From assembly GCA_015061285.1 (NCBI GenBank), contig SUWW01000015.1:1-48264 (forward strand): a stretch of DNA of 48,264 nt. The letters run 5' to 3'. The stretch comes from Bacteroidales bacterium (GTDB lineage: Bacteria > Bacteroidota > Bacteroidia > Bacteroidales > Marinilabiliaceae). Numbering within the stretch: position 1 is the first letter of the stretch; every line of letters begins with the position of its first letter. Position numbers and translations under genes: made by a program. Positions 7,587 to 16,075 of the stretch are shown here, one piece after another. The notes beneath the pieces are model-generated. The model searched no databases. It was not told the DNA's origin and saw nothing but the letters and a program-made list of their open reading frames with translations.

Positions 7587-10040
7587 ATGAATATTTCAGA
7601 GATTGCTTCAGCATGCAACGGTCGTTTGGTCGGACCGTCCTCACTCGAAATAAAGAACATTGTTATAGATAGTCGTCGCCCGTTTAGTTCGGCCGATTCG
7701 CTCTATGTAGCCATAGTTGGCGCGCGCCACGATGGACATCAATACATAGCCGACCTCTATTCGCGCGGTTTGCGCGCTTTTGTTGTGGGCAAATCGTTCG
7801 ATGTAGCGCCGTTCACTCAAGCTTCGTTTATCGTAGTCGACAACACGCTCACCGCATTTCAAGATATTGCTCTGCATCACCGCTCTACGTCTGCTTGCCG
7901 CGTTGTGGCTATCACGGGCAGCAATGGCAAAACCACAGTGAAAGAGTGGCTCGCTCAACTCGTTGCTGGTGACATGGTTACGGCTCGCTCTCCTCGTAGC
8001 TACAATAGCCAAACGGGTGTGCCATTGAGCTTACTTACCATCGAAGACGATACGCAACTTGCCATCATCGAGGCTGGTATATCGCAATGTGGCGAAATGG
8101 AACATCTGAGCCGCATTGTTAAGCCTAACGACGTAATTATTACCAATATAGGCGAAGCTCACCAAGAGAATTTTAGCTCTATCGACGAGAAGATTGCCGA
8201 GAAGATTAAGCTTTGCAAAGGTGCTGAACGCATCGTATATAATATTGATAATGATGCTCTTGCATCAGCGCTAAAACGCGAATATCCGCAAGCCAAGCAT
8301 ATCACTTGGAGCAGCAAAGGCACACAAGCCTACTGCACGGTTGCCGTTGCCGATAGTAATAATGGTAAAAATATTACGCTCGACTTCGACGATAAGCATC
8401 TGAGCATCAATACGCAGTTGACCGATGCGGCCTCGGTCGAAAACATCATCACGGCGGCGCTCTATGCTGCCATTGTAGGTATAAATACAGCTAAAATAGC
8501 GAGCCGTGCTGCCGAACTCAGCAACATTGAGATGCGTCTCGAACAAAAAGAGGGCGTGAACGACTGCCTCATCATCAACGATAGCTACAACGCCGACCTT
8601 ACCTCACTCTCCGTTGCTCTCGATATGTTGCATGTCTTAGGTACGCGTCGAGGATTGACAAAAACGCTTATACTTAGCGATTTGCAACAAACAGGCTTGC
8701 CAGATGCAGAACTCTATCACCGCGTGAAGACGCTGATTGCCGAAAAGAATGTCGACCGTTTGATTGGCATTGGCAAGCATATCAGTCGTGCACTGGCTGG
8801 TATGCCAGAAGCGCTGTTCTTTACTTCGACGGAACAGTTTTTAGGCACGTTTTCCACCGCCGATTTTCGTCAAGAAGCCATATTGCTCAAGGGCTCGCGT
8901 GTGTTTGGCTTCGAGCGTATAGCTACTATGTTGGCTTCGGCGCGCCATCGCACCATAATGGAGATTAATCTCAATGCGCTCTCGCACAACATAGCCTATT
9001 TCCGCCGTCTGCTGCCGCCTACCACCAAATTGCTATGTATGGTGAAGGCCTATAGCTACGGCACTGGTTCGTTTGAAATTGCGCGCCTCATGCAGCAGCA
9101 AGGTGTCGACTACCTCGGTGTTGCCTTTGCCGACGAGGGCGTAGAACTTCGCGCTGCTGGCATCACGCTGCCTATCATAGTTATGAACCCCGAAGAGCAC
9201 GCCTTCGACGTGATGCTGGCTAACCATCTGGAACCAGAAATCTACTCCGAACTTGTGCTACGTCGCTTTGCCGAAGCTGCCAAACGCGCTGGCATACGCA
9301 ATGCCGAAGTACATATAAAGATAGATACTGGTATGCATCGTTCGGGTTTCGACTTCGACCAAGCAGACCACATAGCCGATGTGCTGAGCGAACTGCCCAA
9401 CGTGCATGTAGCGTCGGTTTTCAGCCATCTCGTTGGTGCCGACGAAGCTATACACGACGACTTCTCGCGTGAGCAGATTGCACGATTCAAAGCCGCTACT
9501 TCGCGTCTTCGTGAACGCCTCGGCTACGATTTCATTCGCCACATACTCAACTCGGCAGGCATTGAGCGCTTTACTCAAGACGCAATGGAGATGGTTCGCC
9601 TCGGCATAGGCTTGTATGGCGTGTCGGCTATCGACAATTCGAAACTGAAAAATGTTGCCACGTTGCGCTCATTCATAAGCCTCATACGTACGGTGAAAGC
9701 TGGCGATTCTATTGGTTATAGCCGCAAGACGGTAGTCAATCGCGAGTCGCGCATTGCTATTGTACCTATTGGTTATGCCGATGGTCTCGACCGCCGACTG
9801 AGCAACGGCGTGGGCAAAGTGATGATAAACAACAAGCTTTGCCCGATAGTTGGCAACGTATGCATGGACCTATGTATGGTGGATGTCACCGATGTGCCTA
9901 ATGCGCGCGAATCGGATTCTGTCATCATCTTTGGCGACCAGCACCCTGTGTGGGAAGTCTCCGACGCCATCGGCACTATTCCCTACGAAGTGCTCACTGG
10001 CATTGGTCGCCGCATAAAACGCGTATATTATATCGAGTAA
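7587..10040 (+). CDS. Bifunctional UDP-MurNAc-tripeptide:D-Ala-D-Ala ligase / alanine racemase
   Basis: A MurF-Alr fusion of 817 residues, an arrangement typical of Bacteroidetes. The MurF half (about 1-440) adds D-Ala-D-Ala to the peptidoglycan precursor and has the ATP motif GSNGKTT near 111-117. The alanine racemase half (about 455-817) makes D-alanine and shows the PLP lysine region MVKAYSYG near 484-491 and the tyrosine region SIGYSRK further on. Together they supply and use D-Ala in cell-wall synthesis in the cytoplasm. I chose the ATG at 7587 because an upstream TTG overlaps the promoter box. The gene stands alone. Both domains look full length, with no obvious loss of key residues. 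Confidence 0.96.
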   Translation: MNISEIASACNGRLVGPSSLEIKNIVIDSRRPFSSADSLYVAIVGARHDGHQYIADLYSRGLRAFVVGKSFDVAPFTQASFIVVDNTLTAFQDIALHHRSTSACRVVAITGSNGKTTVKEWLAQLVAGDMVTARSPRSYNSQTGVPLSLLTIEDDTQLAIIEAGISQCGEMEHLSRIVKPNDVIITNIGEAHQENFSSIDEKIAEKIKLCKGAERIVYNIDNDALASALKREYPQAKHITWSSKGTQAYCTVAVADSNNGKNITLDFDDKHLSINTQLTDAASVENIITAALYAAIVGINTAKIASRAAELSNIEMRLEQKEGVNDCLIINDSYNADLTSLSVALDMLHVLGTRRGLTKTLILSDLQQTGLPDAELYHRVKTLIAEKNVDRLIGIGKHISRALAGMPEALFFTSTEQFLGTFSTADFRQEAILLKGSRVFGFERIATMLASARHRTIMEINLNALSHNIAYFRRLLPPTTKLLCMVKAYSYGTGSFEIARLMQQQGVDYLGVAFADEGVELRAAGITLPIIVMNPEEHAFDVMLANHLEPEIYSELVLRRFAEAAKRAGIRNAEVHIKIDTGMHRSGFDFDQADHIADVLSELPNVHVASVFSHLVGADEAIHDDFSREQIARFKAATSRLRERLGYDFIRHILNSAGIERFTQDAMEMVRLGIGLYGVSAIDNSKLKNVATLRSFISLIRTVKAGDSIGYSRKTVVNRESRIAIVPIGYADGLDRRLSNGVGKVMINNKLCPIVGNVCMDLCMVDVTDVPNARESDSVIIFGDQHPVWEVSDAIGTIPYEVLTGIGRRIKRVYYIE

Positions 10041-10112
10041 AGAATTGCGTGATGCGCGCGCTTCCGCTCTTTTTTCGCTGTTCTGCCTTGGTTTAGGGGC
10101 GTTTCATTGAAA

Positions 10113-10120
10113 TAGTTTTG
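10113..10120 (+). promoter_or_regulatory. Bacteroidetes promoter for the beta-helix lipoprotein
   Basis: TAGTTTTG matches TAnnTTTG, with TTGG at 10088-10091 giving a plausible -33 element 21 bp upstream. The gene starts at 10175, leaving a leader of roughly 45-50 bases. Confidence 0.5.
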
Positions 10121-10174
10121 AGTCGTGTCGCATAGTCGGTAGACTTGCGGCACGAAACAAGATTATTATACATA

Positions 10175-11518
10175 ATGAAAAAACGGTACGCCCTTTTTAC
10201 ACTATTCATAGCAATCGTTGCTATAGCATCGTGTGCACATACCAACACTACAAGCGAAGAGAGCTTGCAACCTATGCCGCCTAAGGAAAATTCTTTAGAT
10301 ATGCGCCCCCCACTCGATTCTCTTGGGCGGCCATTGCCTCCACCCGAAGGCTTTGAAGGCGAAATGCGCCCACCGCTCGACTCTCTTGGTCGACCTCTTC
10401 CGCCACCCAAAGGAGGACACCGCGAACAAAGTGCCTCTCTATTAGGTAAGGTCGGTAGTGCTGGTTTGTTGCACATCGATGGTAATGCTGAGCGTGTGGA
10501 CATCACTTATATGTCCGATTTGGCTGATCAAAATGTTGTGCAGCAAATAGGAGGTTCGCTCGAGCTCGATAATTGCCATATAGAGAAGTTGGCTGGCAAT
10601 TGTAGCAATTCCGATGCAAGTAGTTTTTTGGGTATAAATTCGGCTGTGTACGTGGCAGGCAAAGGTTCTGTGATGAATATAGCTGGCGGTGATATATACA
10701 CATCGGCAAGAGGAGCAAATGCATGTTTCGCATACAATGGGGGAGTGCTCAATATCAGTAAGACCAAAATACGCTGCAAAGACAATCTCTCGCGAGGCAT
10801 TCATGCTACAGGAGGTGGTGAGATATACGCCTACGATCTCGATGTGGCAACATCGGGCAACAATAGTTCGGTGATAGCTACCGATCGAGGTGGAGGAAAA
10901 GTTATGGTGGATAGAGGTTCCTACCTATGCAAAGGCAAAGATTGTGCTGTGGTCTATTCTACAGGTGATATTGTGGTAGAAAATGCTACAGGAGAGAGTC
11001 TGCAAGGCGAAGTATGTGTTGTTGAGGGCGATAATTATGTCAAGCTTGTCAATTGCAACATGAAGTCGGGTTCGTCGAAGCGAGGCATAATGATTTTGCA
11101 GAGTGGCTCTGGTGATGCTCGTGGCAAGCATGGTAGAGTATATATAGAACAAGGAGCCATTGAACTGACAAACAGCGCAGCACCGCTCGTTGATGTCCCT
11201 ACAAATGCCACAGGCTCAGTAACTATCACCGATGCATCACTCGTTATACCAAGCAAAATACTTATGCGAGTGGCCTACAATTCGCGATGGAAGACACGTG
11301 GAGGAAAAGGCAATTTGGTGCTTGCAAGTAAACATAAGCATACTTATGAAGGCACTGTGATTCGCGATGCCGATTGCACGTTGAATGTGACTATTCAAAG
11401 TGGTGCAACGTGGCGTTTGACGGCTAATACGACACTCGATACGTTGACTGTAGAGCCTGGTGGTGCAGTTGATTTGAATGGCTATAAGCTGATTACTAAG
11501 GCTCGAAATGATATGTGA
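10175..11518 (+). CDS. Lipoprotein with proline-rich duplication and beta-helix-like domain
   Basis: A 447-residue predicted lipoprotein: a signal peptide ends in the lipobox AIASC with the modified cysteine at 20. Residues 43-57 and 64-78 are two copies of MRPPLDSLGRPLPPP spaced 21 residues apart, a probable extended spacer. From about 90 onward short Gly/Asn/Val-rich strands repeat (GGDIYTSARGANACFAYNGG and similar), as in right-handed parallel beta-helix or pectate-lyase-like surface proteins. No catalytic motif is recognisable. The ATG at 10175 is preferred over an upstream in-frame TTG because it gives a proper signal peptide. Likely surface-exposed or periplasmic; function unknown. Confidence 0.75.
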   Translation: MKKRYALFTLFIAIVAIASCAHTNTTSEESLQPMPPKENSLDMRPPLDSLGRPLPPPEGFEGEMRPPLDSLGRPLPPPKGGHREQSASLLGKVGSAGLLHIDGNAERVDITYMSDLADQNVVQQIGGSLELDNCHIEKLAGNCSNSDASSFLGINSAVYVAGKGSVMNIAGGDIYTSARGANACFAYNGGVLNISKTKIRCKDNLSRGIHATGGGEIYAYDLDVATSGNNSSVIATDRGGGKVMVDRGSYLCKGKDCAVVYSTGDIVVENATGESLQGEVCVVEGDNYVKLVNCNMKSGSSKRGIMILQSGSGDARGKHGRVYIEQGAIELTNSAAPLVDVPTNATGSVTITDASLVIPSKILMRVAYNSRWKTRGGKGNLVLASKHKHTYEGTVIRDADCTLNVTIQSGATWRLTANTTLDTLTVEPGGAVDLNGYKLITKARNDM

Positions 11519-11538
11519 GGTTTCTGTTACCTCGCGTT

Positions 11539-12414
11539 TTATCTAAACACCAATTCAAACGCCGTCTCAGTCTCGTTGCTGCATACGAGTTCTATACTGC
11601 CATTGTGCAGACGCATTATCTGGCGCGATATACTCAGTCCGATGCCATTTCCGTCGGCCTTGGTGGTGAAGAAAGGCACGAAAATTTGATCTTGATTTTT
11701 TAGCGGTATAGGAGCTCCATCGTTGGCAATGCGGATTGTAATTTCATCTGAGGAACAGAGCTTGGTTTCTATATTTATATGCTTGGCATTAGCTTGAATA
11801 GCATTTTTTATCAGATTGATAATGATTTGCGAAATCTGTCCTTCATCGGCATATATCATTAGGTCGTGCTCTTTCGATGAGTATTGGCATTCTGCGCCAT
11901 GCGATGAGCAAAATTCTCTGTTGAGTGAAATGACCTTTTCTATAAGAGGTTGCAGCTCAATAGCGCGGCGCATTGGACGGGCTACACCTCCGAGTTTGCG
12001 GTAGTCGTCTACAAATTTGATGAGGTTTTTCGATGAGTCGGATATGGTTTGCAAACCAGCCTTGACGTCGAGTTCGCAGTGCCCATTGTCGTCGACCGAC
12101 TTCGACAGAGCATCGCTGAGTGACGCAATGGGCGACACGGTGTTCATAATTTCATGTGTCAGAACTCTAATAAGTTTTTCCCACGACTCTTGTTCGTTCT
12201 GTTGACGTAGTTTTTTGAATATGAATCGAATACGATTAAGAGTGCGGTTGAAACGATTTGTTTCTCTGAAACGAAAATTTATCTCACCATCTTCGAGCGA
12301 GTCCATCATGTAAGCCACCTTTTTGATATCTTTTCTGCGCGTAATTAGCGAGGCTATAGTGGCGGCAATAGCTGCGATAAGGATATTTGTTAGTATGAAA
12401 ATCCAAAGTGTCAT
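11539..12414 (-). CDS. Compact membrane sensor histidine kinase
   Basis: A 291-residue kinase with one N-terminal TM helix (about 3-23), a short HAMP-like linker, a HisKA domain with the phospho-acceptor His87 in LTHEIMNTVSPI, and a HATPase domain with an N-box (INLIKNAIQANA) and G-box (DGNGIGLSISRQI). There is practically no periplasmic part and no PAS domain, so it probably senses within the membrane or through a partner such as the ABC permeases. Its likely response regulator is the NtrC-type protein at 14598-15938 on the same strand, now separated from it by an opposite-strand gene. Many Bacteroidales kinases paired with such regulators are longer; this one may have lost its sensor module. 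Confidence 0.88.
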   Translation of the reverse strand: MTLWIFILTNILIAAIAATIASLITRRKDIKKVAYMMDSLEDGEINFRFRETNRFNRTLNRIRFIFKKLRQQNEQESWEKLIRVLTHEIMNTVSPIASLSDALSKSVDDNGHCELDVKAGLQTISDSSKNLIKFVDDYRKLGGVARPMRRAIELQPLIEKVISLNREFCSSHGAECQYSSKEHDLMIYADEGQISQIIINLIKNAIQANAKHINIETKLCSSDEITIRIANDGAPIPLKNQDQIFVPFFTTKADGNGIGLSISRQIMRLHNGSIELVCSNETETAFELVFR

Positions 12415-12464
12415 ATATGTGTTGCACTATTTGTACTCGTATTGTCAGTATGAAGAGAGAATAT

Positions 12465-12566
12465 CTACATGCTTGCCGTGCGTTTGAGCAGAGTCTCGTC
12501 ACTTGCAATAGCTCCGAGATTGCGCAAAATATAAGCATTCAATGCACTCATTTGTAGTTCAGTCAT
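12465..12566 (-). CDS. Possible 33-residue ORF in the kinase leader
   Basis: An ATG-initiated frame starts with MTELQMSALNAYILRNLGAI and ends at a TAG 50 bases before the kinase ATG. It lies directly downstream of the minus-strand -7 box at 12602-12609, so it would be translated first on that transcript. The N-terminus resembles small Bacteroidales antitoxin-like proteins, which are longer, so it could be a remnant. Speculative. Confidence 0.3.
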   Translation of the reverse strand: MTELQMSALNAYILRNLGAIASDETLLKRTASM

Positions 12567-12601
12567 AAGATAAACATGTTTAGTTTGGAGATAAACATAC
12601 G

Positions 12602-12609
12602 CAAAATTA
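12602..12609 (-). promoter_or_regulatory. Bacteroidetes -7 box for the kinase transcript
   Basis: The minus strand reads TAATTTTG (TAnnTTTG). Transcription would start near 12595, giving the kinase gene a ~180-base leader that contains the small ORF at 12465-12566. It shows that the kinase can be transcribed apart from the regulator gene. Confidence 0.45.
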
Positions 12610-12648
12610 TGCTTTGTGGTTTGTAAAGTTTATTTGTTGCGAAAATAC

Positions 12649-12656
12649 TAAATTTG
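12649..12656 (+). promoter_or_regulatory. Bacteroidetes -7 box for the 609-residue membrane protein
   Basis: TAAATTTG matches TAnnTTTG about 75 bases before the ATG at 12729. The spacer also holds a lone TGTAAAGTTT half-site at 12622-12631, similar to the sigma-54 upstream sites but without the inverted arm or a -24/-12 element. Confidence 0.4.
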
Positions 12657-12728
12657 TTGCGGCCTGAATATTATACAGACTGCAAACCCCAATAAGAGAG
12701 AGTAAAAACATTTATTACACGAATATTT

Positions 12729-14558
12729 ATGAAAAAAGTATTAAGCCTCCTTTTTGCTTGTGTTTCAACATTAGCAGCCATAGCTGACGATGGTGGAGCT
12801 CGTTATCCTGAAGATTGGACGTACGGCAATATTTATGTGAAAGAACCCAACCAAAGCATCGCTTTGGAGAAAGAGTATATGTATGTTTCTGGAGATAGAA
12901 TAGAGGCTGTTTTCTGTTTTCGTAATACTACAGATTCTACCGTTGTTGTTCCTTGTGCATTTCCTATTGTAATAAGTATGCCGTTTAGGATTGATAATGA
13001 TACTGTTATAGTAGGAGATTATAATCGTCTGGAGAATGCTAATTTATGGAGGATAGCATTAGATAGAGAGATTAGTATCGTTCATAATGAAAGCCTGACA
13101 CATCAATTGGATATGTCAAAACGAGATCTTGAAAAGTGTGACAAGAAACTTCGTGTACTGACATACTCTGATTATGAATCGTTGTATAGGCAAGGCATAG
13201 CTGATGAAAAAGATGCCAAGTATTATAAAGGTTGCAACATAATGCAAGATGGTAAGCATGTCGAGCTAAAAAATGTTGGGCTGGAAACGAATATAAAATT
13301 CAGGAAAAACAGTAATAAATATGAATTTGAGAGTGCCGTTGAATTAACATTGCATTTTTATCACGAGCTAAAATTTGAACCTAATTCGTTATCATACCTC
13401 TTTGTAGAATATAACATAGATGTAGCATCAGAATCATATATTGTCAATTCTTATGATGTATATTATGATATATCAACTGGTGGTACATGGAAAGATGGCA
13501 CTATTGGCTCTTTCGTGTTATTGACAGATTATCTTATGGAAGAAGTAAAAGGACTCCAGTCAACACGAATAATTCCGTACTATGTTTATAGTGCAAAAAA
13601 TTACAAACCAACAGGGCGTTTCCATTTTCATGGAGATGATGAAGAATCCAATAAAATGTACGAAAGGAAATTTCCAGGTAGAGAGTATCCTACGTACAAT
13701 TATAAGAAAGTAGAACGAATATATTTGCCCAAAATCAATCGTGAGATGGAACTTTGGGGAATCAAAAATGAAAGTGCAGAGAGTTTTTTCCCATTTACAA
13801 TTGATAGCGCTATCTGTTTCAAAATTCGAGAGTCTTGTCTAGGTCCGTTTGTCGCAAACGGCTTTGTAGATGTCGAAAATTTGGAACGAAATAGTGCTTT
13901 GTTTGAAAAAGAATATAGCGGTAGAGACCCTGAGATGTTCACTCTGTGGCAAGACAGCGTATGGGGAAAGTATAGCCGAATAAAAACGGCCAAACTATCG
14001 AATATAGATGAAGGTTGGGAAGAGACGTTGCAGCTCGAAGATCGTTTCCCTGCCTATCCGTATGAAGTGAATTCAAATTTCAACGATGGTTGGTATGGTT
14101 CTAACTCTGTGCGGAATGTTAAACTATTGCAGCCAGGCAAATACAAGTTTGAAATAACTGATACATATAAAGGCGATTCTACTACAGCGGTCGGTGTGAG
14201 TCATATATGGTTTTATCCTGTCGATGCGACATTGATTTCTATTATCGACGAAGATGCTCAAAGTGAAAAACCGTTATTTGCCGATGTGTGGAATAAACTA
14301 TTTGCTATTCAGCATAACAATGAAGAACTTCTATTGGGCGATGCCGATGAAGCGGCGAGAGCTGTACAAAAAGCCTATGAGGAAGCTCTAAAGAGAGATA
14401 GTAAAAATGGAGCCAAAACAGCAAGTGTAAGAACAATATATAGCGTTCTTGAATATACTTTGGCTATACTTATCCTTGTACTTCCATTGGCGATAATAGT
14501 AACAATAATCGTTTTGATTATCAGAAGAATACGTCGTCGCAAAAGAACAAACTCATAA
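12729..14558 (+). CDS. Unknown exported protein with C-terminal membrane anchor
   Basis: A 609-residue protein that I do not recognise. It has a signal peptide (about 1-19, ending SVSTLAAIAD-like as ACVSTLAAIADD), a long beta-rich extracytoplasmic region (about 20-560), one TM helix near 573-597 and a very basic tail RRIRRRKRTNS that would face the cytoplasm. The layout loosely recalls secreted DUF4424-type proteins, but I cannot confirm that. Codon use is more AT-rich than that of its neighbours. It lies on the plus strand between the kinase and response-regulator genes, which suggests it was inserted into a two-component locus. Confidence 0.7.
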   Translation: MKKVLSLLFACVSTLAAIADDGGARYPEDWTYGNIYVKEPNQSIALEKEYMYVSGDRIEAVFCFRNTTDSTVVVPCAFPIVISMPFRIDNDTVIVGDYNRLENANLWRIALDREISIVHNESLTHQLDMSKRDLEKCDKKLRVLTYSDYESLYRQGIADEKDAKYYKGCNIMQDGKHVELKNVGLETNIKFRKNSNKYEFESAVELTLHFYHELKFEPNSLSYLFVEYNIDVASESYIVNSYDVYYDISTGGTWKDGTIGSFVLLTDYLMEEVKGLQSTRIIPYYVYSAKNYKPTGRFHFHGDDEESNKMYERKFPGREYPTYNYKKVERIYLPKINREMELWGIKNESAESFFPFTIDSAICFKIRESCLGPFVANGFVDVENLERNSALFEKEYSGRDPEMFTLWQDSVWGKYSRIKTAKLSNIDEGWEETLQLEDRFPAYPYEVNSNFNDGWYGSNSVRNVKLLQPGKYKFEITDTYKGDSTTAVGVSHIWFYPVDATLISIIDEDAQSEKPLFADVWNKLFAIQHNNEELLLGDADEAARAVQKAYEEALKRDSKNGAKTASVRTIYSVLEYTLAILILVLPLAIIVTIIVLIIRRIRRRKRTNS

Positions 14559-14597
14559 TTCGTAACTCACAACTCGTAATTCATAATTCGTAACTAC
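14557..14597. repeat. Degenerate AATTCGTAACTC spacer repeat
   Basis: Imperfect repeats such as CATAATTCGTAACTCACAACTC fill the gap between two convergent genes. They resemble the spacer at 7420-7540. No hairpin terminator is visible. Confidence 0.4.
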
Positions 14598-15938
14598 CTA
14601 CATTCCATACTTTTTCATTTTGGTATACAACGTAGGGCGGCTGATACCAAGCATCTTGGCTGCGGCCGATATGTTGCCATTGCAACGCTCTACTGCGCTG
14701 CGCACCAATTTCTCTTCGGCAGCATCTAAACCTGTGAGATTGTCATCGGAATTCGAGGAGTTTTCAAGCTGTATGTCGCTGTCAGTTAGCGTGTTGCCTT
14801 CTGAAAGTATGACCGCCTTTTCGATGCAATTTTGTAGTTCGCGTATATTGCCACGCCAACGATATTCGCGCAGTTTGGAGGCGGCCTGAGCATCTACACC
14901 AATCACCGAACGATGATATTTATTAGCAAACTCTATCACAAAACGTTCTGCAAGAGGCACTATGTCGTCGCGGCGTTCACGCAACGGCAGCAACTCAATG
15001 TGCATAGTATTTATGCGGTAGTAGAGGTCTTCGCGGAATTTGCCCTCTTTTACCAATTGCTCCAAATTCATGTTGGTAGCGCAAATGAGGCGAATGTCTA
15101 TAGGACGAGCTGTTGAGTCGCCTACTCTTACCACGCAGCGGTTTTGCAGCACACGCAGCAGTTTAGCTTGTAAATGCAGAGGTATGTTGCCTATTTCGTC
15201 AAGAAAGAGAGTGCTGCCATTGGCTTGTTCAAATTTGCCAACGTGGTCGGTGTGAGCATCGGTGAAGGCGCCTTTCACGTGGCCAAAGAGTTCGCTTTCG
15301 AAGAGCGTTTCGGTTATGGCACCAGCATCAACAGCCACCATAGGTTTCTTGTGGCGTTCGCTTCGCATGTGTATTTCGCGGGCCAACACGTCTTTTCCTG
15401 TTCCATTTTCGCCAGTGATGAGCACCGTGGCATCGGTTGGCGCAATTTTGTCGACCATGGCGCGAATTTGGCGCATAGCATCGCTTGAACCCCAGTACAT
15501 ATCGGAATTTTTGGGTTGAGAAGGTGCGTTGCTATTGTCGTTTGTAAGCTCGCGAGTGCGCTCACAAGCTGCGGCAAGCGTATCGAGCAGTTTGTCGTTA
15601 TCCCACGGCTTCACCACAAAGTCGAATGCGCCGCGCTTCATGCCTTCTACGGCGAGCGAGATGTCGGCGTATGCAGTGAAAAGTACCACTTGCAAATTGG
15701 GGCGCTTCGTCTTAAGCTCAGTCAGCCAATACAATCCTTCGTTGCCTGTGTTCACCTCCGATGTGAAGTTCATATCCAGCAGCACAGCATCTGGATTAAA
15801 TGTGCTCACCTTGCTCAGCAACTCTTTGGGCGATGATAATATTTCAATTTCGGCAAATCGTATGGGTAATAATATTTTTAGCGTAGTACGTATGCCAGCA
15901 TTGTCGTCGACAACGATAACTCTCCCTGTTTTTTTCAT
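14598..15938 (-). CDS. NtrC-family sigma-54-dependent response regulator
   Basis: A 446-residue activator with three standard parts. The receiver domain (about 5-120) has phospho-acceptor Asp55 in VLLDMNF. The AAA+ domain (about 148-385) shows Walker A GENGTGKD at 176-183, the sigma-54 contact loop GAFTDA at 223-228 and Walker B LFLDEIG at 244-250. A C-terminal Fis-type helix-turn-helix follows (NGNISAAAKMLGISRPTLY, about 420-440). The intact GAFTDA loop means it should activate sigma-54 promoters, and two such promoters lie in this window before the ABC transporter genes. It is on the same strand as the kinase at 11539-12414, its probable partner. Full length, no missing residues. Confidence 0.95.
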   Translation of the reverse strand: MKKTGRVIVVDDNAGIRTTLKILLPIRFAEIEILSSPKELLSKVSTFNPDAVLLDMNFTSEVNTGNEGLYWLTELKTKRPNLQVVLFTAYADISLAVEGMKRGAFDFVVKPWDNDKLLDTLAAACERTRELTNDNSNAPSQPKNSDMYWGSSDAMRQIRAMVDKIAPTDATVLITGENGTGKDVLAREIHMRSERHKKPMVAVDAGAITETLFESELFGHVKGAFTDAHTDHVGKFEQANGSTLFLDEIGNIPLHLQAKLLRVLQNRCVVRVGDSTARPIDIRLICATNMNLEQLVKEGKFREDLYYRINTMHIELLPLRERRDDIVPLAERFVIEFANKYHRSVIGVDAQAASKLREYRWRGNIRELQNCIEKAVILSEGNTLTDSDIQLENSSNSDDNLTGLDAAEEKLVRSAVERCNGNISAAAKMLGISRPTLYTKMKKYGM

Positions 15939-16013
15939 TGAAAAAGTTTTACTTAGGCGAATTTACAACATAAAAACTACTAAAACGCGATATATGCATA
16001 AGTATGTATACAT

Positions 16014-16053
16014 AATAAAAAAGCGTTCCCGATAATTATTACCGAGAACGCTT
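16014..16053 (-). terminator. Terminator of the aromatic operon
   Basis: On the minus strand a long imperfect hairpin (outer stem AAGCGTTC / GAACGCTT, inner CGGTAATAATTATCGG) is followed by TTTTTTATT. It lies just past the stop of the coiled-coil lipoprotein gene and would end the leftward transcript. Confidence 0.8.
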
Positions 16054-16075
16054 AGTGTTAGTATTAGTGTGACTA

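Noticed and set aside
11517-11533. Terminator between the beta-helix lipoprotein and the kinase gene
   Set aside because: The GAGGT/ACCTC stem is only 5 bp and overlaps the stop codon; too weak to call.
12284-12538. Minus-strand ORF overlapping the kinase start
   Set aside because: It overlaps the kinase coding sequence in another frame and looks like no known protein.
12622-12638. Third sigma-54 upstream site between the kinase and the 609-residue gene
   Set aside because: Only the TGTAAAGTTT half matches; the inverted arm and a -24/-12 element are absent.
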